DNA of 64,000 nucleotides from positions 310,001 to 374,000 of the forward strand of contig JAQOTA010000022.1 in assembly GCA_029532415.1 (NCBI GenBank). Reading direction: 5' to 3'. Source of the DNA: Marasmius tenuissimus (Eukaryota; Basidiomycota; Agaricomycetes; Agaricales; Marasmiaceae). The translations under genes and the position numbers were made by a program. A model generated the notes under the pieces. That model was not told the origin of the DNA, ran no database searches, and saw nothing but the letters and a program-made list of their open reading frames with translations. This document shows, in pieces, positions 21,103 through 32,429 of the stretch (the first letter of the stretch is position 1; each line of letters opens with the position of its first letter).

Positions 21103-22186
21103 GCTGGACTGGCTGGCATGAATCCAAGTCAATTGTTTGTACAGAACAGGAGCCTCGGTCTCGCTCTTCCATGTGACCGAGTCACTGTCTTTGTTATCGC
21201 CTTCCCTGGTCTCGCACGTATGCACTTTACGCCTACAGGCCCACATCAGATATTCCATATTGCGCCTGACAGTGCAATCAATGTACATGTTTTAGTTCTA
21301 GTTGTCTAATGTTGACCTCGACTGAAGATCATCCTTCGCAAGGCACTCACGACCCCACATCTAGTCAGCTTGACGGACCGCTGTCTCTACTCCAGCCACA
21401 ATTCAGAGTCGCTTGCGTGAACGTCGAAACGGACTTGCCTGGGCGGTACGGTCGTTGCTCCAGGCTTTCAGGGCACAGACGCCCGCTAATCGCCGTTATC
21501 ATTCCGTCGACGTTTCAAAAACTGAGTCAGGCAATCTATCAAAGAACGATGCAGGCGCTTGCCTGTTTTATCTCCCGGTGATTAACCTGCAGCTGCGTAT
21601 CTTCTATATCATAATAACCACTTACCGTCGTACAAGCCGACTGCTCGAAACAATTGGGGCTTGTGCCTCCATCGACCAAAAACGCCACAGTGACTTCGCT
21701 TGTAAGGGAGGGAACCGAGTCAGTATACAAATCAGGTTGGTCAAAGAACGAGGCGTAGTCTACGTAGAACCTGTCGAACTGCGCGGTTTTGAACCTGAGT
21801 AATCTCTCAATAGGTTCCACAACGGGAATCTGCGCAGTACAAGGCCCCCAGTGGCAGACGCTGCGTGCGATTCATTAATTTGAGCGACCCACAGCAGGTA
21901 ACGAAATTGCCGCTTGACGATTCAATTACAGTAAATACTTGGCGATGTCCTGCGAATATGCGACAATAATTTTGGCAGGAACTCTGGCGTCACCAGGGTG
22001 GAGGACCTATAGTGTTCCTTCTAATTTCAGATGCCTTTCCAATGGAGGCAGGTGGCTATTGCTATTGCTACAACCGTGTCCAAGCTGTAGAAATTAAGTT
22101 TCGTGATTCTCCCGCAGTACGAGTCAATCGGACAGCCAGCACAAAGGTATAAAAGACGCGTGAGATGTAAGGTTCCCCCAGAAACC
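21103..22186. other. Intergenic region upstream of the P450-like gene
   Basis: About 1.1 kb without a gene I can support. A TATA box (tataaaa, 22148-22154) sits some 35 bp before the ATG at 22187. Near 21595 a short stretch resembles one at 16664. Confidence 0.4.
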
Positions 22187-23482
22187 ATGTTCGCAACGCC
22201 GCCCAGTCAATCCTCAGCTGTGCCCGTCGTTCTGCTAGTCACCGTACTGGCAGTCATAGGGCTTGTCCTCGCTAGTTCCCTTTACCACCCTGTGCACCAG
22301 GCGGTGGTAACGGGAACTAGAGAGGGCAAAAAGTTGCTCGACCGGACCCTTCGAACCTTTCAGACCTCTGACCCCGTGCATCATACCACGATGAAAGGAA
22401 TTCAAAGACTTTTGAAACCAAATAACGTCGACGACTATAGTCTCTTGCAGTCCCGTTCTATTCCCAACCAACGTCTGGTCACTGCATTCGAACTAACGAA
22501 CACCTTCGTGAGCGCAGATGCTGCGGTTCATGAAAATTTCCGGCGAAAGGCACAAAGGATGCTTCGTCGAGATTGGGTCGAGTTCCTCCAGGTCGCCACG
22601 GATGCTGCGAATACGTCCCTTCCCTCCATATCTCCGGGCAACGTTCGACAGTTGGACCATTTCATCCAGATAACCACCCTCAGAATCGTCCTGATTTTTC
22701 TCCTCGGCGTACAACGACAACCCAAAGATATGAACGACGAGGACCTCCAAATCACAGCTGAGCTCATCTCCGAGCTCTGGTCGCGGTCTAAAACCCAGCC
22801 GACGGTCGATTCAGAAAGCCTCAATCGGCTTAACCACCACCTTCGTCGTCTGATTGACGACAACGAGGCTTTCCCAAACCCGTTAGATTTCGTAATCCCG
22901 ACCTGGGAGACGATGTGGCGGGTCGTAGCGACTACGGTCACTTACGCTGACGACAGCCCGCAGTATCGGGAGACCTTCGGGCGGTTGCAGACTGGCAGCC
23001 CTGCCACATCATTCCACGACGCATCAGACGGACCAAGCGCCCATTCGATCGTGACAGAGGTGCTGCGCTTGCATCCACCCTCCCGTCGCATCCATCGGGC
23101 TACCACGAGGCCATTTTTGGGAATCCCTACGTTCCTCGACAAGTTCGTGTCTGTTACGCGCCAGGAGATGGCAGACGTCGAGGCGTATCATCTATCGCAG
23201 GATGTTTGGGGGCCTTCAGCTAAGGCTTTTGACCCGACAAGACACGAGAATCCGGTCGCAGAAGGGGGAGATATCTTAGCGTTTGGATGGGGGCCACTCC
23301 AGTGTGTAGCAAAGAAATGGGCACCCATGGCAATAGGGATGACTGTGTCCGCTATTCTTGAGGTTTTGGGCACAGATGCAGAAAGCGGTATCAGCGATTT
23401 CATCTTGGTGAGAGGCGAGAGAATTGGAGGGAGGGAAGGGTGGGATGGGTGGGAAGTAAGGAAACGCGATCATATGTTTTGA
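22187..23482 (+). CDS. Diverged, intronless cytochrome P450-like protein
   Basis: A 431-residue single-exon frame begins at ATG 22187, just after a TATA box. An N-terminal membrane anchor (VVLLVTVLAVIGLVLASSLY) fits an ER-bound P450. Helix K is visible as EVLRLHPPSRR (ExxR), then VWGPSAKAFDPTRH as the PERF-like region. The haem loop is FGWGPLQCVAKK: the Cys and the F-x-x-G are present, but the usual G-x-R before Cys and the G after it are replaced. The oxygen-binding helix I motif (A/G-G-x-D/E-T-T) is not seen. It is shorter than a usual 500-residue P450. It may act on unusual substrates or be impaired. Lack of introns is odd beside intron-rich neighbours and could reflect an old retrocopy. 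Confidence 0.65.
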   Translation: MFATPPSQSSAVPVVLLVTVLAVIGLVLASSLYHPVHQAVVTGTREGKKLLDRTLRTFQTSDPVHHTTMKGIQRLLKPNNVDDYSLLQSRSIPNQRLVTAFELTNTFVSADAAVHENFRRKAQRMLRRDWVEFLQVATDAANTSLPSISPGNVRQLDHFIQITTLRIVLIFLLGVQRQPKDMNDEDLQITAELISELWSRSKTQPTVDSESLNRLNHHLRRLIDDNEAFPNPLDFVIPTWETMWRVVATTVTYADDSPQYRETFGRLQTGSPATSFHDASDGPSAHSIVTEVLRLHPPSRRIHRATTRPFLGIPTFLDKFVSVTRQEMADVEAYHLSQDVWGPSAKAFDPTRHENPVAEGGDILAFGWGPLQCVAKKWAPMAIGMTVSAILEVLGTDAESGISDFILVRGERIGGREGWDGWEVRKRDHMF

Positions 23483-23713
23483 CCGATCTTCAGTGCATAT
23501 TAACCTTATTATATCTTCAATATCTTGTAGCTGTACAATGTTTGGTATCTCGAACTTTCGAATTCAGTCTAGCTGGTAAATGGATCGTGGTGGTTCGAAT
23601 GAAAGAGGCTAAACGACCGGCAGCACGTTAGACGCCCGCTTACATAAGCATCCGTCCCTCCAAGCTGCGGCCTACGGTACCTGCGTCGACAAGCTCATTT
23701 CCCTACCATCACC

Positions 23714-26700
23714 ATGTCACAATGGGGACAACAGCCAGGATTCCAGTATCCCATGCAAACTGGATTTCCAGGTGGTAACCCCCAATTCCAGCAGAATCCC
23801 CAGTTCCAACAACAGAATCCACAATTTCAGCAGCAGCAGCAGAATCCCCAATTCCAGCAACAGCAGAACCCCCAATTTCAGCAGGGTTTTAACCCAACGG
23901 GTGGAGGTCTGCTTCCTCAACGGACTGGCTTTCCGGGGCAGGTACCTCAAGGCTTTCAACAGCCTCAACAGACGGGATTTCCTGGATCTGGCTTCCTTCA
24001 GTCCCAACCGACGGGATTTCCTGGTGGAGGAGGGATGATGCAACAGCAGCCCCAGCAGCAGCTCGGTATGCGGTCTGCGCCGCCACCCCCAGTACCTCCT
24101 CTTCCGAATCAATTCCAACAGCAGAATTCGATGCTTGGAGGCCAGCAGCAGATGGGTGGTAGTGGATTTTTGAGTCCATCGCCGGGCGGTATGGGAGGAG
24201 CAATGGCGCGTCCACTGGTTCCTCAAGCTACGGGCTTCGTGGATCCTCGACTGCAGATGATGTCGAGCACATTTATGCCTCTGAATACGTCGGCTCCTTA
24301 CGGAGTAGGCGGTGCACCGCAGCTACCTTCACAGCAGCTTCAAAGTGGTCTCAATCTGCAACAGTCATTCCAACAACACAACCAAGAACAACGAGGAACA
24401 ACCGCTCCAAAGGTTCCATGGAAGCTTTCTGCGGGCGAGAAGAAGCAGTATAACCAGATCTTCAGAGCTTGGGATGCACAGGGTACAGGCTTTATCAGTG
24501 GTCAGACTGCATTGGAAGTATTCGGGCAGAGTGGATTGAGCAAAGATGACTTAGCAAGAATATGGTGCGGATTTCTCCTTTGTCTCACAAGAGTTTTTTA
24601 CCAATCGCGTGTTCTACTCCTTAGGACCCTTGCTGATCACGATGATCGAGGAAAGTTGAACGTTCACGAGTTTCACGTCGCAATGGGACTGATTTACAGA
24701 CGTGAGTTGCGCTTCCTCTGTCTCGCGTTTCGTCATCTCAATATTTGCAGGGCTCAACGGCAACGACATTCCTGAACAGCTGCCGGACGATCTTGTACCA
24801 GAATCAGCGCGCGGTTTGGACGATTCCGTGGATTTTGTCAAGGACCTTCTCAAAAACGAGCCTCGTAACACCGATTCGAAGATGAGAAACAGGTCCTTTG
24901 TGAACGACAACTCTCTTGACCCGCGACGCGATGCCACTATTTACAGGCATGAAGACACTGGCTCGGCGGAGAATGTATATCAACCACGGTCTCGCCACGT
25001 CGATCGTAGAAATGTTCGTTCCAGGAACGAAACTGGGGCAGATGCTGATCTCAACGACGTCAAACGAATGCTGGACAACATCGATAGGAGTGCAGAGGCC
25101 AATGCTTCGCGTTCGGCAGAGGATGAAGCGCTGGACGGAGAGATGGAAGATATCAAATATCGCGTGAAGAGGATAGCTGAAGATCTCGAATATCTGTCGC
25201 GGCCACCTAGGACAAATTCCAAGGACGAAGAAAAGCGCAAACTGGAACGCGAGCTCCTTAATTTGCGACATGAGAAGCTCCCGGAGGTTGAGAGGAAGAT
25301 CAAAGCTCGAGACGAAAGAAAGGAGAGGGAGAAGAGGCAATGGGCTCGCGACCGAGACCGTGCCAACGACAGGTTCGGACGATATGATGACCGCGACGAC
25401 AGGGAGAGGGAGAGGTTCGAATCTAGGCGATATGACGATAGGGACCGACCTTACTCGAGGGGAGCGCATGATGACAGGCCTTACTCGAGAGGTGCTTACG
25501 ACGATAGACCCTACTCGCGAGGCCCTCGCGATGACTATGACCGGCCCCCTTCGCGCCCTCGAGACGATTACGGGAGATCCAGTCCAGCTCCCCGTGAAAG
25601 GTCTCCTCCGGCGCCGGCTCCCACCGCCTCAGCTCCCAAGCCTGCCCCTTCTCCTGCCCCATCGTCCGCCAGCATGACTCCAGAAGAAAGAAAGGCTCAT
25701 GCAAGAGCCGAAGCCCAACGTCGTATTGAGGCTCGCAAGGCCGCCCTGGGTCTGGTGGCAACTCCATCGGCTACTCCAGTCGACACTTCTGTCGAAGACA
25801 GGCTCGAACAAGAGAAGAGAGAGGCAGAGGCCAAAGCTCAGGCGGCTGAGAAGGAGGCTGCCGATAGAGAGGCCAAGAGGAGAGAGCGTCTAGAGCAACA
25901 GAAATCGGAGAAGGAAGGGAGATCATCTGCGCCGCCCCCTGCAGCTCGGTCTGCACCCGCCCCTCCCCCTCCCGCGAAATCAGCACCTCCTGCTCCGAAA
26001 CCTAAAGCAGCACCACCCCCACCGAAGCCAAGGTCTGCCCCTCGACCACCTCCGGCACCGAAGGCTGCTCCGGCAGCGGCACCTCCACCTCCTTCAGCTG
26101 AACCTGAGGTTGATCCTGAAGAGGAAGCCCTTCGCGCACGGGAAGAAGCTCTTCGGAAGCAACGTGAAGCTCGGGAGGCTCGGGCGGCTCGCCTTCGAGA
26201 GCTCGAGAGACAAGAGGAGGAAGCCAGACGTGAAGAAGAGGCATACCAAGCCAGAATGCAGGCTCTCAAAGGCAAGAGCTCTCCTGCAGCCGCCACTCCC
26301 CCTCCCCCTCCTCCTCCACAACAGCCCCAATCGCCTCCTCGAGCTCCCCCACCCCCATCGCAGCCTGCGGTTAGCCCTCCCGCTGTCAGCCCACCAGCGG
26401 AGAAGGCCAGCACGAACCCGTTCAGCAGACTTATCAAGGAGGGCGGAACTGGCGGTGCTGCGACAACGCCTCCAACTTCCTCGACCAACCCATGGTCGAA
26501 GCCTGCAGCTTCTCCTGCTGCAGCCGCCCCTCAAACTCCAGCATCCCCGGCTGTTTCTTCCCCTTCGACGTCACTTCCTCTCCCCACAAGGTCCATCACC
26601 TCTACTCCAAACCCTGTCAAGTCTCCCTATCATACTGCGTCGTCAAGTCAAGAAGATGACTGGGATGTCATCGAGGAGAAAGATGGTGACGACTCGGACA

Positions 26701-29700
26701 GTGACGACGAGGGCGTCAAGATTCGCAGCTTCAAGGATGATATAGCTAGTAAGCTATTTGGAAGGCCAGCTGGTTCCCCCATCGGAAGCTCTCCGGCTTC
26801 CCCGGCACCCGTTGCACCTACTCCCCCTCCCCCTCCTCCAGCGCCTGCTGCACCACCTCCACCTCCTGGGGCTGCCGGTGCACCACCACCACCGCCCCCA
26901 CCGGGCCCTCCCGCTCCACCTGCTGCACCAGCTGTGAGAGCACCAGTCTCAGGTTCACAAGATCGCGGTGCTCTTCTGGGCGACATTCGCGGTGGATTGA
27001 GGTTACGTCCCACAAAGACTTTGGACAAAAGCGGGCCTCAACTCGCAGGTGCCGTCTTAGGTGACAACGCTCCTCCGGCTCACATCCTCAATGCTGCTTC
27101 TCAGGCTCCTCCTTCGCCTCCTCAACCTGTTCACGATTCGTTACCCGAGCCCACACCAATGGCTCAGGAAGCCTCGTCGGCATCGACTAATCGTCAGTCG
27201 GTGGATTGGTACGCTGGTCTGGCATCGGATGCAGGCAAACAAGGCCAGGCTTTCTTCCCTCCTGCAGCATCACTGGACAGGTTGCCCTCAACTCAGGAAG
27301 AGGAAGAAAGTAGTGATGAAGAACCTGAGGATCCTGGCGCGCGAGGTGGACACGCCACCAGCCACATTCCCGACATTCAGGTCGATGAAGCTCCTTCTGA
27401 TTCGATGGCGGACATTGACATGTCGAAGAGTAAGTTCCCTTTCTTATCATTGTTTCGCATCCATATTGATAGTCAACAGAGCTCCGTGTGCGAAGCTTAT
27501 ATCCATTCGAGGGTGACGGCCCCGACGACTTGAGTACGTCGACATTTTGATCTACTTCTTTCTAGTCGACAGGCTGACATTGCTCATCAGGCTTCGGTGA
27601 AAACTTGATCATCACCGCTCGCCCATCCAAGACGGGCGGGGATTGGTGGCATGGAACCGTTGTCAGTTCGGGGAAGTCTGGCCTCTTCCCGAAAACCTAT
27701 GTTGAAGAAATACATCCGGGTAAGTAACACATTAATACGGTTGCTGTCAACACTAACACGTTCTATAACAGTGAAAGCAGTTGCCATCTACGCGTACAAT
27801 GGTGAAAACCCCGACGAACTTACCGTCGACGAAGGTGGAGAGGTGATTGTAGTAGACCGAAGCGATAGTGAATGGTGGAAGGCTGAGAAGAACGGCGTGG
27901 TACTCATCGTCCCCGCTGCATACCTAGAGGTTGTCGAGGGTTAGTCACTATACTATCTACTAGTCCCTTCAGTTGTGTTCACGACAGACAGGCTAAAATT
28001 GGTTTTTTCTTTTGTCTTCACATGTATCGCCTCAATAAATTTCTGATTCGGATTGGATCTCAATCTCACTGTGCACACAACATAGGCCAAGTTCCTGTGG
28101 AAGTCCCCGCATCGGTAGCCACACCCGTACCCGGTGCTCAGTCTGACGCCGCTCCAACGCCTACTGAGGCTAATTTGCAAGTTCAATTGATCAGATCTCA
28201 CGAGGGAACGCCACCAGACAACGATGAATCGGCGAGCGAATCTGATTATCTCTCCTTTGGCGAGGATGAAAGCGACAGTGAGGTGGAACATGGACCTGAA
28301 ACCAAAGATGAACGTGCTGCGCGGGAAAATGAGAGACAGATGGTGCTTGAAGCCGCTGGCCTGATCATCAAACAGGATGTGAAGCCGCCACCTCGGCCTG
28401 CTAGGAGAAAGAAACGCAGACCTCCTCCTGCCGCACCCGCCCGGTTGTCGATATCATCAACCAAGGATCTGCCTGGTGTTCCCGCTGATGAAGAGCCTCC
28501 CCCAGCTGACCATGCGACGCACCTCGACGATGCGTTTGACCGATACGAATCTTTTAAACAATCTCAGCGCAACGCAAACAGGCTTTCCTATGCTTCCTCC
28601 GTTGATACGAGTAGCTCACCCACAATATCGTCTGTTTCCGCTGCTTCTATTGCTTCGCCCACTACCGCAACAGGAGAGGGACGAACACATTCGAGCTTCC
28701 TCAGTTTCCTCGGACGGAAAACGCCGGTTGAAAACGAGAGACGCACGCTGTCCATATCAGGCCCAATAGCCATACAGAACGACGAAACGACCCGTTCTAG
28801 TAGCCCGGCGTTCGGAAGCGTGAGTGCTCATTGGCTTGTTATTCTGGTCACTTCATCTGACGTAGAACGTAGAATTGGGCCAGCTTGGTCGATAAGGAAG
28901 CACTCGAGGGTCTCCCGACCAACGAAAGACGTAGACAAGAGGTGATGCATTACAAGGCTGATTTTAGGGTATCATACTAACTCATCCCATTGCAGGCGAT
29001 CTTCGAGTTGATCGCTACGGAAACCGCCTACGTTCATGACTTGCAACTCATTGTGGAGGTAGCTCTTTTGACGAACTTTGCGTGATCTTTAAAAGACCAT
29101 TGATCGGTTGGCAGGTATTTTACGCGAGCATGCTGCCCCTCCTGGACACCAAGGCTGTTACAGTTGTTTTCGCGAACATTGAGGACATCCTCCTCACTAA
29201 TACGGTGAGCTTCGTGAATCATCAACGTGATCTCTGCCAACTCTTTGTGCAAAGACTTTTGTGAGCTCCCTAGAGGAACGACAAAAGGATTGCCGGTTGT
29301 ACATTGATCGGATTGGAGATATTCTACAAAGCTACATGGTCAATATGAGTGTCTACACGGTGAGCGCATCTCGTGTTTCATAATCGTTCAAATGCTTAAT
29401 CTCGATCCAGGAGTACTGCGTCAATCAATCCAATGCTACGAAGGTCTTGCAATCCTTGCGTGACACAAATCCCGAGTTGGCTACTCACCTCCAGGTTGGT
29501 CGTCTCTCACTTCTGTCATTCTGCGCCATGATGTTCAGAATCTCGCACCGCTACAGAGCCTCAGAGATGATCCTGCGACCAGACATTTGGACCTGTCTAG
29601 TTTTTTATTAATACCCAGTGCGTGGACACGCAACTTGTGTTTTTTCCCTCTTACTGATGTTGCTACTCCGGCAGTGCAAAGGATAACGCGATACCCCTTG

Positions 29701-30518
29701 CTAATACGCCAGGTAAGCTTGCGTCGTATACTACGCTCAGGACGATGACTCAAGTACTCGACACTCGCAGGTTTTACATTATACCGAGCCCGGCGAGGAA
29801 CATACTGCCATACAAAAGTCATTGAGCGTGGCCGAGAAGATTTTGGACAATATCAACGAGACGATCCGGGATCAAGAGGGTCAGGAAACGCTTAAAAAGG
29901 TCTCGCAGCATCTATGGATTGGACAAGGGTACGTCGAGCCAAAAATGCGGTGAGGTTTCGGGCTCACATGTCGCTATATTCTAGACGATTAGATTTGACC
30001 GCCCCAACACGATACATGGGCCCACGCAGGTTGCTCAAGGAAGGAACACTAATGAAAGCAAAGAGCGGGCGAAAGTTACATGCTTTGTTATGCAGCGATA
30101 TTCTGGTGCTCGCGGACGCTACCGTCAAGAACTTGTACCGAATGGTAGGCATTTGCTCGATTCGCGAGTGGAACTCAAATGAACATGGTATCTTGCCAGC
30201 CTATTGCTTTGTCGGAAGCCAAAGTCCGGGATATCCCTGGAGGAAGAGGTGAGCTTTGTCGCCCCTTTTATCTCGCTTAACCCGCTCACGCCGACCGTAG
30301 ACGATCTTGGGTTCCAAATCACCCTTCCCTACCCACGAGGAGGAGAATCAATCAACTTGAGGGCCTCTTCGGTTCGAGACTGCCAGCGTGGGTGTTTTCC
30401 TGTACTAAGATATGTGGGTCAGACTAACAGAAATCTTCTAGTGTGGATGGAAGCCGTTGAGAAAGCGGTTAGGAAATGCAAAGAAGCCGAGCAGCGTGCA
30501 CGTCGTTCACGAGGTTAA
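23714..30518 (+). CDS. CIN1: Intersectin/Pan1-related endocytic scaffold with EH, WH2, two SH3, DH and PH domains (Cin1-like)
   Basis: I place 19 exons (23714-24564, 24625-24701, 24751-27429, ... 30301-30387, 30442-30518); lengths sum to 5751 nt, 1916 residues. In order: a Q/N/P/G-rich start; one EH domain (LSAGEKKQYNQIFRAWDAQG ... NVHEFHVAMGLIYRRLNG, about 235-330); a charged coiled-coil and repeat region; proline-rich stretches; a WH2-like actin-binding motif (RGALLGDIRGGLRLRPTKT); two SH3 domains (LYPFEGDGPDDLSF ... WWHG and VAIYAYNGENPDELTV ... WWKA); a RhoGEF (DH) domain (AIFELIATETAYVHDL ... MQRITRYPLLIRQ); and a PH-like domain. Cin1 of Cryptococcus has this plan. It should link endocytosis, actin assembly and Rho/Cdc42 signalling at cortical patches. 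No C2 domain is seen after PH. Confidence 0.92.
23771..23890 (+). repeat. Coding minisatellite NPQFQQ in the intersectin-like gene
   Basis: The hexapeptide NPQFQQ recurs about five times with CAG/CAA expansions between copies. Such Q-rich arrays easily change length by slippage. Confidence 0.8.
25425..25560 (+). repeat. Coding repeat DDRPYSRGA in the intersectin-like gene
   Basis: The block (D)DRPYSRG(A/P) is repeated three times in tandem with near-identical DNA, next to further Arg/Asp-rich sequence. It forms a charged, disordered linker between the EH/coiled-coil part and the proline-rich part. Confidence 0.75.
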
Positions 30519-30857
30519 ACTCATTTCTTTTTTTTTTGGAATCAATTCATCATGATGGACTACATCTACACATTACAATATGTCATGTATCTAGTACTAT
30601 CGTTGATTTATTTCTGCTCGAATTATGTCCATTGATTGTGGATTCGGGAATGCTCGAAGCTTGAAAGCTTGAAGCGTCAGCGAACTCAACGCAAAACACC
30701 AGAAAACACCCCGCCAGATGCCCAAACTGGGGTTTGGGCGCTATATCGGGACAAGGCACCCCGCATCCGGCATCCGGTAACCTGTTACCCATGCCCGCTC
30801 ATAAAAGCATGTTGTCATTGCACGAATCTTTCTAACTTCCACCACCACACTGTAGTC
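30519..30857. other. Intergenic, 3' end of intersectin-like gene and SDR promoter
   Basis: About 340 bp hold a poly-T tract just after the stop (30528-30537) and a cataaaag element near 30802-30809, some 50 bp before the SDR start. I see no extra gene. Confidence 0.4.
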
Positions 30858-32323
30858 ATGTCCCAACCAGGTGCTTATTGAGGCTCATATTCTTTGTAGC
30901 TTTTGACCTGACAGAGCATTCTCCAGACCTCGCTATTCCGTCGCTATACAATGTCAAGGGCAAGATAGGTTAGCTATCCGTTTGGCTGTCGCATTTGGAC
31001 GAGAATGAAGCAAGGAATATTTTAGTTCTCGTCACTGGTGGTAGCTCAGGACTGGGAAAGATGTTTGCGACTGGCTTTGCGCAGAACGGCGCGAAAGTGT
31101 ATATCGCCTCGCGGAAGGAGGCTCAGCTGAAAGCGGTGCGTCTGTGTTCTTCATAACGCGTTATCTGAAGCTCATGTTCGACTTAGGCAGTCGCGGAGAT
31201 AAGCAAGAGTGCTAAAGGACCGGTCAACTACATCGTGGCCAACGTCGGCGTGGGTATTTCGCCTTACAGCTTCAAAATCACGTCTCTGAATGCCGTGCAC
31301 GATCAACAAGTCTAAAGCAGGTTGTGATGCTCTCATCAGCGAACTCAAGAAACGAGAGAACAAGCTACATGTCCTTGTCAATAACTCCGGTATTACATGG
31401 GGCGGTCCTTACAGTGATTTCCCGGAGGAGAAAGGGTGGGACAATATCTTCAATGTGAACGTGAAGAGTATCTTCTACAGTGCGTTCATAGATGGTCTCG
31501 GACCTCGCATTCATTCAGCTGACAAGATATGACAGTGTCCGCTGGGTAAGGCTTGGTCAGAATCCGTGGAACTTTGCCACTGAGCACACCAATTCCCAGC
31601 CTCACAGACCTACTGAGCAAAGATGCAAACTCTTACGACCCGGGTCGGATTATCAACATATCCTCCGTTGCTTCTGTATCTCCACATGCCGAGACCCCCC
31701 TTGCTGCTGATGGAAATGGAACCTGGAGCTGTAAGTAACGATGCCGAGGTTCTTGACTCTTCGTGCTGACGCTGTATCTCATTAGATCAACCTAGTAAAG
31801 CTGCGGGTGAGAGCCTCCTGCTTGTCGTTGATAAATCTCCTTGACGCATGGACCACAGTTAACCACCTGACCTCCGTGCTTGCGTTAAAACTTGGGCCTC
31901 AGCATATCACGTACGTCTGTGCTCCTTGTTTTGGGAAGTTACACTGACAAAATTCATCCCCAGCGTTAATGCTATCGTTCCCGGGTATGAGAAGCTGACG
32001 ATCGTGTGCAATCCCTCGACTGACAGCCTGATTTATTTCCTCAGTGTTTTCCCCAGTCGAATGACTTCCTTTGGCTTCCAAAACGCTGGAGAGGAGGCTT
32101 TCACTTCTGTTCAGCCTACTGGTGATTTCCTCGTTCTCCGTTTCCATTGGCATTTGGTATTCATCCTCGTCTTCCAGGCCGAGTGGGTTCACCGCAAGAC
32201 GCGGCTGGCGTCGTATTATTCCTTTCCTCGCCTGCATCAGCACACGTTACCGGTGCTCATATAATCCTCGACGGTGGGGCAAGGTTTGTTAGCGCGCCAA
32301 TTGCTCCATCTACAAAGCTGTAA
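30858..32323 (+). CDS. Short-chain dehydrogenase/reductase (SDR), classical type
   Basis: The enzyme should oxidise or reduce a small molecule with NAD(P). The ATG at 30858 begins a 13-nt exon (MSQP), then EHSPDLAIPSLYNVKGKI. The cofactor motif is VLVTGGSSGLGKMFATGFAQ (TGxxxGxG). Then come LHVLVNNSGITWGG (NNxG), NVNVKSIFY, the catalytic serine region GRIINISSVAS and Y-x-x-x-K as YQPSKAA. VNAIVPG follows, then GRVGSPQDAAGVVLFLSSPA and a glycine-rich tail ending in STKL. The stop is at 32321-32323. Around nine short introns interrupt it, two of them within 80 nt of the YxxxK site. The substrate is not predictable. The 3' end is only about 100 bp from the convergent DUF6697 gene. Confidence 0.88.
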
Positions 32324-32429
32324 ACACATGGTGTCCCTCCATGCTGGTCGACATCTTTGTTGCTACATATATTGTACATTATCACGACGGGATCGTTTCA
32401 AACGATGCTTTGTGCAGTTCCACCTCGCC

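Noticed and set aside
25838..27028. Long reverse-strand frames opposite the intersectin-like gene
   Set aside because: They are antisense shadows of proline/alanine-rich coding sequence (Gly/Ala/Arg-rich, no motifs).
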